Origin: Hygrocybe punicea
Lineage: Eukaryota > Basidiomycota > Agaricomycetes > Agaricales > Hygrophoraceae
Assembly: GCA_963556145.1 (NCBI GenBank)
Contig: OY744465.1
Location: forward strand, 1,178,001-1,242,000
Direction of reading: 5' to 3'
Length of the DNA: 64,000 nucleotides
Shown here: in pieces, positions 11,327 through 21,063 of the stretch
Layout: each line of letters starts with the position of its first letter
How positions within the stretch are numbered: the first letter of the stretch is position 1
Translations under genes and position numbers: made by a program
Notes under the pieces: generated by a model
Seen by the model: the letters and a program-made list of their open reading frames with translations, nothing else
Databases searched by the model: none
Told to the model about the DNA's origin: nothing

Positions 11327-12890
11327 CTAAGCATGCTCAACTGGCACCTCATCCTGACCACCATCTTCATCTTCGGTCTTCCTATCAGTGGTGAAATCTG
11401 TGTACTCAGGTTCCACTTGTGCACCTGTGCTGAGATTTGGTAACAATGGCATTATGTTATCTTCTTCAAGTTGTCTTGCAGTCTCTTGATGTGAAGCAAG
11501 GATTTGTGCTAGTTCTTCACCTTGATCATTGTGAAAAAGATTCACCAGTCTGTGGTAAGTGTCCCAGAAACTCTCCGAAGAGACAACAGGTCTTCCAAGT
11601 TGAGAATAGAGAATATTGGCACATTGATGAAAGAGCTCAGGCACCAATTCGAAAATGGGATGATGTGGTGGTGCATATTCCACTTCAATGTCATTGAAGA
11701 CCTCGGGGGGAACAGGAATCTATCAATATCAGTAACAAAGAAAGAAAAGAAGGAGAAAGATTAACTTAAAATCAAGTGTGCCGAAGTGAGCAGGATTAGT
11801 ATGGATCAGCATGGAGATGCCATGAGGAAGTATCTTGTTTTTCATAGCACATGGAGCAGATTGGTTCTTGAAATGAACCCAGTCATCTATCTCGGACTGG
11901 AGCCAGCGAATGGCTAACCACTGAAAAACAAGACTAAACACAGTTAAGAACATATTAAATGGATATACATTGAACACATACCTTTTGAGTGGATCATTAA
12001 TGTCATACCATCTATTGTGCACGATGTAGAGAGGGCAGCCTTTGTAGGCATGGAATCTCAGTGTTTTTGTGAGTCTTGTCAATGGGGTAAAAACCCAAGA
12101 ATCTCTTCTTGTTTGTAACTATGGACATAAGCCACTATATAGGTACTATATAGTATCTATAACGAGAAACAAGGGGGAGAACTGGGAGAGGTGATTGGAA
12201 AGTGAGAAGAGTGAACTGAATGAATGTAGAATGAGGGAATACATGCCCAGGGAGATACCAGTCTCTACAACGCTGCATTCGAGAATGTCCTCAAATCCTG
12301 GGGAGAAATCATGATGAAAAATGGACAATTTGATTTCTGAAAGAATGTTGTTGTGTCCTTTGGTGAAGTGATGTTGTGTCAACAAGTGTGGGATCAAAAC
12401 GGTGATGGATTCTTGTGTGAGCATTTGCTACACCATTGTTCTCTGATCTGGGATCACTCTGAGTGATTATGGGTACACCTACAACGGATCATGAATAAAA
12501 GTGAGATGTCTGAGATATTTTCTTACCACCAATCCTTTCACATGTCTCAAGATAGTAGTGAATGATAAGTTTCAGGTTTCTGTTGTTCCACCAGATGCGC
12601 ATCCAATTAATTTCACCAGAGAATGCCTCAATGCTTGCATGCAGCCAGAGACCGAAGTGCCCCCATTTGTCATGTTGGTCTTGTGGCCAAATGTTGTTCA
12701 CACCTGCTGCCCAAAATCGTCATCGCTTGAAACCACTGCCATGATGGGATTTGACAGCATCTCCCTCAACAGTCTTCAACAAGCTGTTGATAAGTTGTCT
12801 ATATGAAAATCAAAAACATGACAACAAAACAAAATGATGCTCATATATCTGGGCACATGATCACCATGTATTTCTTGCAGGGCCTTATGG
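11327..12890 (-). pseudogene. Integrase-core-like (DDE) fungal protein, C-terminal part
   Basis: Reading on the minus strand, exon-like pieces are: HKALQEIHGDHVPRYMS (12890 down), NNIWPQDQHDKWGHFGLWLH (12700-12640) with WMRIWWNNRNLKLIIHYYLE, TQSDPRSENNGVANAHTRIH (about 12460-12400), NNILSEIKLSIFHHDFSPGF (12350-12290), NRWYDINDPLKRYVF (12010-11970), WLAIRWLQSEIDDWVHFKNQ (11930-11860), ILPHGISMLIHTNPAHFGTL, and FELVPELFHQCANILYSQLG ending at 11327. The D of DQHDKW and the D and E of QSDPRSEN look like acidic residues of an RNase H-like integrase fold. I recall closely similar Agaricomycete proteins annotated as integrase core domain-containing. A solo LTR (12025-12269) splits it, and element A separates it from its N-terminal part. 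Confidence 0.7.
12025..12269 (-). mobile_element. Solo LTR of the element-B type
   Basis: On the minus strand it starts TGTAGAGACTGGTATCTCCC and ends CTCTCTACA, so the termini are inverted (TGTAGAG/CTCTACA). It is closely similar to 43515-43774 and more distantly to the LTRs of element B, sharing the core TATAGTGGCTT plus the following region. The flanks on the plus strand are ACGA and ACGC, a 4-bp duplication with one mismatch. Removing the LTR joins the integrase-like exon as ECSVHNRWYD. Confidence 0.8.
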
Positions 12891-13090
12891 TGATATGCAT
12901 GCTGCGTGTCTGAGGTCTGATTCACATATTTTACCATTTTATTAGTTAGTTTTTGTTATGTACTTATTGTAGCACAATAAGTACAAACAAAAAGGATTGG
13001 ATTCCTCCTTTTCCCCCACCACAGTTGAGCTCAAAGCCTCCCTTGGATCAGCACTCGCACCCCACACTTAGAGACCCTCTCTGCATATCA
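12891..13090 (+). repeat. 5' LTR of element A
   Basis: A 200-bp repeat starting TGATATGCATGC and ending CTGCATATCA, so the ends are inverted (TGATATGCA/TGCATATCA). It matches 16190-16390 with few differences. The right copy has an extra T in the ATTTTTATTAG run and an altered end (CTGTGTACCA). Confidence 0.9.
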
Positions 13091-13093
13091 TTT

Positions 13094-13111
13094 TGGAGCC
13101 CACTGCGAGGG
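13094..13111 (+). other. Primer binding site-like motif of element A
   Basis: TGGAGCCCACTGCGAGGG starts three bases after the LTR. It begins with TGG, complementary to the CCA end of a tRNA. Almost the same motif follows the 5' LTR of element B (19781) and of element F (minus, near 49020). The implied discriminator base is U, which would suit a Cys-type tRNA; that assignment is a guess. Confidence 0.75.
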
Positions 13112-13449
13112 ATTCAAAAGGTTTCAGCTCATTTCCAGCTCATTTGTTACTTTAACTCAGTGGCTCAGCCTCTTGTGCCAGCTTTCGGCAGCATTCTCAG
13201 CTATATTCCACTTCCCAGCTATTGCCCAGGTCCTTCCTGACGTTTTCCACTGCACAGTTGTATTGTCTAGTGCCAGTTGCGCCTTCAAGGCCGCAAGATT
13301 GGCATTCTGTCACGTTGTGAAACACCTATGTCACATGGGGATCAACCTTCACAGCTCCATTTTACTTCACTACTCTGACCCCCCCTCACTCATTTATACA
13401 CCCCAACACACTCGGAATTCCACGCCCCACCGAATCCAGTCGAAAAACC

Positions 13450-16030
13450 ATGCCTGGAAAGCCCCAAAATGGCTCCAGCAACCACGACCAACAAGCAATG
13501 CCACTTGCACATCATTCACGAAACACAGAAGAATGGAGCTACAAAACAGATGGAAAAGGCGCACAATGCAATGGCTGTTGCATGTGCACCCCTAGGTATG
13601 CCCGTCCTCGTCGTTTCCACAGTTTCTGAGCAGGAAAACGTGTCCCAATGTGTCATACGCTGTTTTTGATGCGTCCCAGCACATTCACCCCTGTTTTGCC
13701 CCTGTTTTGCCACCTGTTCACGTCTACGGCCTCACCATCATCCCCAGATACAAGTCCGGTCCTCTCCCCATTGTTTTATCCTGTGCAGTTCCTGGAAAAC
13801 CACATCAACACTCAACACACCCCGTTCTCAACCAATCCCATCGCGTTTACCCCCATTCGCATCCAAATCGCCTGCCATTTGCGTCCATGCACCCTCCATC
13901 ATCCCCACCAATGAACCATGACATGCCCCTGCCATTGGAATGCAGGCCATCACCAAAAAGACGTGTCCATGTGCACATCAATGTGTCCCCCCCTGTTTTA
14001 GATCCGAATGACGTGCCCCTTCGCATCTACACCCTTGATGTCATCCCCAGAAGCGACCCACGACACTGCCCCACCGTCTATGCCCATGCCATCACCGGAA
14101 AGCCATGCCAAGGCCCAGTTCTCGATGCGTCTCAGTGCATTCACCCCCATTTCCGTCTTGTTTCGCCAGCCATTCGCATCTACGGACTCCTGGTCATCCT
14201 CAGAGGCAAGTGTTGCTTTCTAAAAACATGAGGAACAAGGGTAAATTAGAATTAAGTCTATGTACGAATTGGGCGAGTTAAGGTCCAAGGCTCTCAGCCT
14301 CGCACCTTCACTCGTCGCTATCTAAGATATCCCTCTGCTCCTCTCAGAGTGGCCATCTTTTCTTTCTCCCACCCCCCCACTATCTTTTTAGCCAATTCCC
14401 CACCCACACTCATTCACCCCACCTGCCACTCCTCTAGCAGTAGGCATCTTCGTCGACCACTCCACCTCATTACAATCAGCTCAATGCATTGTTCACGTCC
14501 TAATAGAGAAGCCCCACACCCAATCTACTGCTTGGCCCACCCGTCCTCGCAGCTCATTGGACTCCTCGTTTAAGTCTGGACTTTGGTTTCGGGTTTGAAA
14601 AAACCCCTGCATGTTTTTTCCCCAAAAAAGAAGATTGCTATTCTGTAATCACACCTCTCTCCATATACCCTCAAAATTGACCAAAACTATAGCCTGCATG
14701 AACATAGACGGTCCTCTACCCGTTATCTGAACATGCTCCTTCCCCAGGAAAATGTGTCCACAACTGCCCAACACCATCTTCAATGTGTTCTGATGTGTCC
14801 CCCCTTGCTTCGCACCCATTTTGACTCCTGTCTTCACATACTCACTCGCCGTCATCTCCAGATGTGAACTGTCACACGTCCCCACCGTTCGAGCCCACAC
14901 AGTCCCCCAAAATGCTATTTTCAAGGCATCTTGATACGTCTCCCCCCATTTCAGACCCAAATGACCCCCCATTCATGCCCACACACTCGCCATCGTCCCC
15001 GGATGCAAGCCATGACGTGTACCCATCATCTGAATGTGCACAATCTCCAGGAAAATGTGTCTGCAACCGCCAACTGCTGTCTTCAATGCATTCTGATGCA
15101 TCTCCCCTCATTTCGCACCCGAAGTACCCCCCATTTGCACCTCCACACACGCCATCATCCCTAGAGGCGAACCGTCATGCCCCCATACCATCTGCACCTC
15201 CCACAGCCTCAGGAAAATGTGCCCGAGTGCCCCAACACGTCAAACATACATTCATATCAACACATTGCCCCCGTTAACCCCTTCGTTTGGCCCCCCATCT
15301 TCACGTACACCCTCGCTGCCATTCCCAGAGGCCAGCCCTCACATGCCCTCTCTGTCCAAACATGTGCCATCCCCAGAAATCTGCACCAGTGCCCAACAGA
15401 TGCCTTTTTTTACAGATTCCAGTGTTTACACCTCTGTTTCACTCATGTATCGCCCATTGTCTTCATCCAAGCCCTTGCTGTCATCCCCTGTAGTAAATAT
15501 TGCCCCACGTACAGTCCCCAAGCCCCCCCAAAAGCCTCATTCCGATTCCCCACAGCCACCGCAGGTCCCCAACAATGCAAACAAGCCCCTGCAGCATTTC
15601 TCAGTCATCCCAGCCAAACCCCACAGCCAGCTATAAACAGTCTCATCACCACCTCATGCCCCTGTTAGCCCAAAGGACCCCACCACCATCACCCTCGCTG
15701 TCAACCTTGACTCCCTCCCATATCCCCATTTGAATCAAGACAACTCCTCAAGCACTGCCCTTCTCATCGTCACCACCATCCTCATCTAAAGCTATGCCCC
15801 CTCCCCTTTTAACATCTATGTACAAGATTCAGTCCACACTCTCGTGTCCACCACAGCCACTTCAGATCTCTCAAGAATACTCAGAACTTCAAAAAGTTCA
15901 AATCGATTTTATCAACTTTCGAGCAAGTCATTTTCTGTTGGAAAAGCGAGTGAAGAGTTTAGAGAAACAGTTTGGTTATTTGGAAAATTGGATTTCAGGT
16001 TTGGACAATTGTGTTGCTGGTTTAGAGTAG
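13450..16030 (+). pseudogene. Element A protein: Cys/His finger, proline repeats, coiled coil
   Basis: The frame opening at the ATG at 13450 reads MPGKPQNGSSNHDQQ, then a Cys cluster CNGCCMCTPRYARPRRFHSF, and is stopped by TGA near 13628 exactly where element B keeps a Cys (HGSCAGKRV). The remainder is proline- and serine-rich, built of degenerate units of about 57 residues, for example DTSPPISDPNDPPFMPTHSP (14935 on) and DASPLISHPKYPPFAPPHTP (15090 on). The unit frame shifts several times through small indels. The end (about 15850-16028) is a predicted coiled coil with heptad-like leucines (FLLEKRVKSLEKQFGYLENW). It resembles no pol product; a gag-like or DNA/RNA-binding structural role is possible but unproven. 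Confidence 0.65.
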
Positions 16031-16189
16031 AGTTCTCCTTCCTTTTGATTTTCTTTTGATTTTATTCTTTATATTTTCTGATTCCATTTGATCTTTTGGT
16101 TTGATTTCACTTTTTCTTTTTCTTTTTCTTCATTCACTCCCCCCCCCTTCTCCTGACTGGGACAGTCAGATTTTCAGTAACCGGGAGGA

Positions 16190-16390
16190 TGATATGCATG
16201 CTGCGTGTCTGAGGTCCGATTCACATATTTTACCATTTTTATTAGTTAGTTTTTGTTATGTACTTATTGTAGCACAACAAGTACAAACAAAAAGGATTGG
16301 ATTCCTCCTTTTCCCCCACCACAGTTGAGCTCAAAGCCTCCCTTGGATCAGCACTCGCACCCCACACTTAGAGACCCCCCCTGTGTACCA
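16190..16390 (+). repeat. 3' LTR of element A
   Basis: Near-copy of 12891-13090. It is preceded by a purine-rich tract and followed directly by the integrase-like gene. Confidence 0.9.
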
Positions 16391-16720
16391 GTGGATGGTT
16401 TTGGCACCTTGAGTGGGAAACCATTTGCGAATCTCAAGTACTTTGTCATATATCATGTCGTAAGTGTGCTTTTGTTGATGGGTTGACAATAACTTTCATG
16501 TTTTGTGAAGTTGCCAGAGAGTGACCACACTACAAATGATGAGCAGGGCTATATTGAATCGTAAGAAGTGCATACCTAAGGCCATATTTCTCTGTATCAT
16601 AGTGACATTTGAGAAGTTGTACAATATCAACATCCCTCAGACCTAACTCATAGTGACATAGTATGAGGTCAATGGTCCATGAATTTCTGCATCTGGAGCT
16701 TGAGAATTGATGTGATATAA
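16391..16720 (-). pseudogene. Integrase-core-like protein, N-terminal part
   Basis: Reading down the minus strand: DLILCHYELGLRDVDIVQLL then KCHYDTEKYGLR (about 16670-16578), a short intron starting GTATGC, then VVTLWQLHKT, a TGA stop, KLLSTHQQKHTYDMIYDKVL and RKWFPTQGAKTIH, ending at 16391 where element A begins. The first segment resembles the helix-turn-helix region that precedes the catalytic core in Agaricomycete integrase-core proteins. The stop sits where a Trp or Arg codon would be expected. The start codon is not clear. Confidence 0.6.
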
Positions 16721-16861
16721 GCCAACGATAAGTGCACAAATGAAGAAACGTACAGTGGGGCTTGTGTTGGTCTTTTTGAAGCATACGATGACTGGTAGAA
16801 ACAAATCAGCTGACATGTTGCAATTTCAGTGACTGTCACCAAGTCACTGACCACTGCTTGC

Positions 16862-17633
16862 GCAGTCTCACAGATCTCACCACTCATCTTTCCAGCCCTC
16901 CTATGAATCATATGAATCACTACACAAACCATGCTTTCACTCATATGACACCTCCTGGCAAGGTACATTCATTTCCAAAGTTCACAACTCAGCATTGTAG
17001 GTCTTACTCATTTCCTCACTTCCAATAGCTGTTGGAGGTCTCAAACTAGATTCAAACAGTCACAGAACGGCTTAAAAATGATCCTAGGTGTTTTTCAAAA
17101 ACATTCACTGCTGCTTTTCACATTCCTGCATTCCCTACTCCTCCTGACCAATAGCCAACATTGACGACTTTTTGTGCACCCTTCGCATCTGGTTTCAGCT
17201 CCTAGTTCAATCACAGATACATTTTCTTTACAATCACGCATTACAATGGCAGTCACACCACCTATTTGCAGAATCAATGCTCATGTGCCCACATGAACAT
17301 TTGTGACTTTTCACAAATTTTTGCATGACCCCGGCCTCTCATTTTGGCTTATCCTTAAATTGCGAGCTTATTTTATGCAAGGCTACATGTTACAACTACC
17401 AAATGTAGGTGCTATCCTGCCTGACCGCAACATTCACCCTCACACAGCTATTTCTTCAGCCGCAACTACTCTGTCCCCATCCGTGACTACCCTGTCCTCA
17501 TATGCAACTACCCTATCCTTATACACAGCTGCCCACCCTCATCTGCAACTACCTTTTCCTCTTCACCCCCCCTCTGCCCATCCAACCCCTCCCCTGAGCA
17601 CCACGTGCCCCATACTGCTTCCCTTCCCTTTTA
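16862..17633 (-). repeat. Dispersed repeat, copy 2
   Basis: Inverted partner of 6008-6779. Here it lies directly upstream (on the minus strand) of the integrase-like pseudogene. The end sequences are AAAAGGGAAG on one side and GACTGCGCAAG on the other. No target duplication is evident. Confidence 0.8.
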
Positions 17634-17649
17634 GGAGCCTTTGGTGTTG

Positions 17650-18345
17650 AAGTTATGAAGGCATCTAGGGAAGTTTGGTTACAGTACTGACAGTGTTGGT
17701 AGTGTTCCTGATGGGACAGTAATGATCATCCAGTTTGATACCATTTTGTTCACAATTCTCACAATAGTTTGTGTGAATGCTTCGTCACACCTAATGTGCA
17801 TGTGAAGTGTTGTGGTGCTGCAAGATGCCTTGAACAGGGCCTATGATATGGATAGTTTGGGGGTCAGCCCTATGCCATGCAGTCAGGTATTGCTGCAGAG
17901 GCATGGAATGACACTCATTTGTGTACATTGCACCAATATCCCACTGCTTAGTAAACATGAGGTCAAGATCTGCTTGGCATTTGCCCTTGGAGCACAGCCT
18001 GAGTGCATGCTTCAATGAATTCATTTGTAACAACTTTTTCCATCATCACACTAGCACTGTTGTTTTTGTCCATTGTGTCATCTTGGTTATCACCTTCATC
18101 CTTGGTCCCAGGGTTGCTATCATCAGAGCCAATGAGGCCATCAGCAAAACCCGGTTTTGGGTCATAGGCATTGGGCCAAATTCCATAGTTGATAGTGATC
18201 CATAGCAAACTCAAAGCAATCATAGTAAACCTCTGGTTGTATAGCACCCAACAGCACTACACAGTCCTGCATGCCACTATACATTCCTCTAAAGACCAGG
18301 CAGATAACTACACACATCTCTAAAATCCTAGGCCAAATATATATT
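17650..18345 (-). pseudogene. Unrecognised minus-strand pseudogene
   Basis: Two overlapping frames join through one frameshift near 17965. The upstream part reads NYGIWPNAYDPKPGFADGLI then an acidic stretch (GTKDEGDNQDDTMDKNN) and EFIEACTQAVLQGQMP. The downstream part reads QADLDLMFTKQWDIGAMYTN, CHSMPLQQYLTAWHRADPQ, then HIIGPVQGILQHHNTSHAH. The composition is like real protein and the frame switch is clean, so this is a decayed gene. I do not recognise the family. Confidence 0.5.
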
Positions 18346-18699
18346 CCTGTCACAGTCGTTTAACTTCACGAATTCACCAAGTCTGATCAGGCAAGGTTCA
18401 CTTCCTACTTAGAGGTTATCATAGCCTCAGACAATGCACAAAATGTCAACATGCACACAATGAAAATCCATAACTGAGATGAACACACCAGTAACACAAA
18501 CACCCAATTCGCCACAGGAGATGTAGTACACTGGGCCACCCACCATGATTTTTTTTCCTTATCATTTCTTGCTATTTATCATCAATTAACCAGGACACAA
18601 GACAACCATTCAAATGAAACCACTGGCATGAATACAGAGCCTCACAATGAAGATGACTTGGAGAGATGATGAAGCAGTGAAATTTATTCTCACTTTCAG
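18346..18699. other. No feature seen
   Basis: Sequence between the minus-strand pseudogene and the first recognisable SPT5-like codons. A short AT-rich stretch is present but no gene, repeat or element end. Confidence 0.35.
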
Positions 18700-18817
18700 A
18701 TGAGTTCATTGCCATGATGGTAGAAGGCAAGGAGGACTCAGACTCAGAAGATCAATGATCAATCAACCATCGTACCGCTGACCATGCACACTTGGACAGA
18801 CGAGAGCGTGATCTGGA

Positions 18818-18947
18818 CACTTCAGGCTACCCCCAAACCTGAACAACTAGTTTCAACTCACCTCTAGTACTGAACCATCTACATGTTGGTAAAAGTACTA
18901 GAGGTGAGTTGAAACTAGTTGTTCAGGTTTGGGGGTAGCCTGAAGTG
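18818..18947. mobile_element. 130-bp hAT-type MITE
   Basis: Arms of about 54 bases (CACTTCAGGCTACCCCC... and inverse) flank a loop of about 22 bases. The perfect 8-bp repeat GATCTGGA flanks it (18810-18817, 18948-18955). The CA...TG ends and 8-bp duplication fit hAT. Removing it gives RDLDDQDLAKMAQDL, the expected SPT5-like frame. Confidence 0.95.
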
Positions 18948-19089
18948 GATCTGGATGACCAGGACTTGGCAAAAATGGCACAAGATCTCATACTCACTCA
19001 TTTTAAAGTCACCAGCCATGCTGCACTCACATCCCTTCCTTGATCTACAGGCCCTTACAATTTTTTCATCCTTCTACTCGATCAAAACA

Positions 19090-19233
19090 ATGGCTATATT
19101 CTTCAATATGGTTCACTTCTCCCTCATCATGCTAGCATTCACTGCAGCTTCTTCTTCTGTGACTGGACTTCCACTACAGAAGCGTATTGCACAGGTCATT
19201 GACCAGTCAACACCCAAATGGCAGAAAGCTTGC
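19090..19233 (+). pseudogene. Fragment of a small secreted-protein-like gene
   Basis: The frame from the ATG at 19108 reads a signal-peptide-like start (MVHFSLIMLAFTAASSSVTG) followed by LPLQKRIAQVIDQSTPKWQK and AC, then degrades. The hydrophobic run and following KR site resemble N-termini of small secreted fungal proteins. It sits inside the SPT5-like locus between two SPT5 segments, so it was probably carried in by an insertion or rearrangement. The family name is not known to me. Confidence 0.4.
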
Positions 19234-19543
19234 ATATGTTTCATGATCTCTCTCTCTGTTTCCGGTGTACTTATGATATCACACACTGAAAGCCACAGTT
19301 TGATGCACTGGCGACATGAAACAAATGTTGCTCATGCTGTCTGTTCATGATGGCAGGTCCTAGTAAAAGTATGTACTATCATTTAAACTTCCTTGGTGTT
19401 AATTTTGACTCCTTGGCAGCCTGGCCAAGAACGCGATATTGTGTTCAGTCTCAAGTGCAAAGCTATGGATCTCGAGTACACAGCCCGCCCCCTCAGATTC
19501 TGTCCACTTTCCAGCGTGACTCACTGCCAAGCATAATCTACGT

Positions 19544-19778
19544 TGTAGAGATTGACATCTCTCTGCATGCGTATTCTCTTATTTTCTATTGTTACAGTTC
19601 TTATATTCTTTACAATCTCACCTCACCATTTCTTCACCACATTCCATTTATAGATACTATACAGTACCTATATAGTGGCTTGTGTACATAGTTACAAATA
19701 AGAAGAGTTTTGGGTTTCTATCCCATTGACAGTACTCGCAAACACGAATCCGTGCCTACCCAGGCAGCGTTCACCACA
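19544..19778 (+). repeat. 5' LTR of element B
   Basis: Begins TGTAGAGATTGACATCTC and ends CGTTCACCACA. It contains the TATA-like run ACTATACAGTACCTATATAG near 19655. It matches 24105-24339 with only a few substitutions. Related solo LTRs lie at 12025-12269 and 43515-43774. Confidence 0.9.
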
Positions 19779-19780
19779 TC

Positions 19781-19798
19781 TGGAGCCCACTGCGAGGA
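19781..19798 (+). other. Primer binding site-like motif of element B
   Basis: TGGAGCCCACTGCGAGGA lies two bases after the LTR, the usual distance. It is identical to the element A motif over the first 17 bases, which ties the two elements together although their LTRs differ. Confidence 0.8.
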
Positions 19799-20475
19799 CA
19801 GTCAAGCTCTTCTTAACTTTTCCCTCTTTGACTTCGCCAATTTTGGCACCTTTCCCTCTTTCTGGCAGCAACAGCGCCCCCATAGTCAACAGCGCCCCGT
19901 ATTTGGCAGCATTTCAGTCTCCCACCAGCTCTCAGGCCCATTTCGGATGTTTTCGACACCTCCGTATGGTTATTTCGTACCTGTTGTGCCTCCTGGGCTG
20001 CAGAACTTGGCCTTTTGGCCTTTTTGTCACACCGTCACAGCCACATCACACGGTCTTCAATACGTCCCCCCCTTCGCTTTTCCCATATATTTATCTAGTT
20101 CCCCCACCCACACTTGTTCTAACGCATCCAACGGACCAGGAAGTCGACACCCCACCGATTCCTCTCGAAAAACCGCACCCAGAAAGCCCCAAAATGGCCG
20201 CAATGAGCCCGTCCAACATGGAGCATGCCTCGCGCATCAAACGAGTAACGGAGACCCTGTAGACAATGGAAAACGCCTGCCATGCAATGGCTGTTGCATG
20301 TGCATCTTTAGGTATGCCCCCCGTCATCGTCCCCACGGTTCCTGTGCAGGAAAACGCGTCTGCGCGTGCAAATCCAACATGAATACACATATCGACGCGT
20401 CCCCACCCGTTTCCGCCTCATTTCGGCCCCTGTCTTCGCGTACGCCCTCGCAATCGTCCCCAGGGGTGTTCCAAC

Positions 20476-20794
20476 TAGTGAATAGTGTGGGTAACCCATG
20501 GGTAATTTTGGCTGTACCCGTACCCACACCCATTGTACCCACAGGTACAAAACTCGCGGGTTTTACCCGTCATTTTAAGCCCCGGATCGTCCAAAACGGT
20601 CAAGTATTGACCTAGATATGCTCAAAATACTAGAATAAAGTATTTTGAGCATATCTAGCTCAATACTTGACCGTTTTGGATGATCCAGGGCTTAAAATAA
20701 AGCTGGTGGGTCCAGAAATCTGTACCCGTACCTGTATCTGTGGCTATACCCGTGGAAGAACCCGCGGGTTCACCCATACCCATGCATTTCTCTC
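20476..20794. mobile_element. 319-bp foldback MITE in element B
   Basis: Flanked by the perfect 8-bp repeat GTTCCAAC (20468-20475, 20795-20802). The outer parts are rich in GGGTAACCC and ACCCGTACCC motifs; the centre is a strong hairpin at about 20570-20697 around AAATACTAGAATAAAGTATTT. Removal restores the element B frame as PGVFQHTPPSST. Related GGGTACCC-rich insertions lie at 35408-35570 and 39559-40027. Confidence 0.9.
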
Positions 20795-21063
20795 GTTCCA
20801 ACACACGCCGCCATCGTCTACGCCCGCGCCGTCCCCGGAAAAATGCATCCGCACGTGCCAACGTGATGATAATGCGCGTATCGACGCATTCCCCCCCGTT
20901 TCAGACCCGAATCGCCCCCCATTTGCATCAACGGCCTCGCCGTTATCCCCAGCAATGAGCCACGCCACGCCACCAACATTTGGGCCAGAGCCGAACCCAG
21001 AATCGTTCTCGCCGTTGGAGTGGTTCCGAGGGACCTCTCGGGATCGGGGACAGAATCACACGG

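Larger units (their letters stand above)
12891..16390 (+). mobile_element. LTR element A (non-autonomous, finger/proline-repeat type)
   Basis: The element is 3.5 kb with two similar LTRs (12891-13090 and 16190-16390), a primer-binding-site motif just after the left LTR and a purine-rich stretch (CCGGGAGGA) just before the right one. The interior carries one degenerate coding region, with no reverse transcriptase, RNase H, integrase or protease. It is flanked by ATGG (12887-12890) and GTGG (16391-16394), a 4-bp duplication with one mismatch. Excision joins the integrase-like gene on the minus strand as AKTIHKALQEIHG. The structure matches LARD or TR-GAG-type elements that depend on a partner for mobility. 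Confidence 0.85.
18700..19543 (+). pseudogene. SPT5-like transcription elongation factor, N-terminal part
   Basis: SPT5 pairs with SPT4 to control RNA polymerase II elongation. Recognisable pieces: the acidic N-terminus DEFIAMMVEGKEDSDSEDQ (about 18704-18760, followed by a stop), HRTADHAHLDRRERDLD (up to 18817), DDQDLAKMAQDL (18951 on), GDMKQMLLMLSVHDG (about 19313-19357), an intron of about 55 bases, PGQERDIVFSLKCKAMDLEY with TARPL (19420-19487) and, in another frame, FQRDSLPSIIYV, ending at 19543. A 130-bp MITE and a fragment of an unrelated secreted-protein-like gene interrupt it. Element B begins immediately after the codon for Tyr in IIYV. Stops and frameshifts show this is a dead copy. 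Confidence 0.8.
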
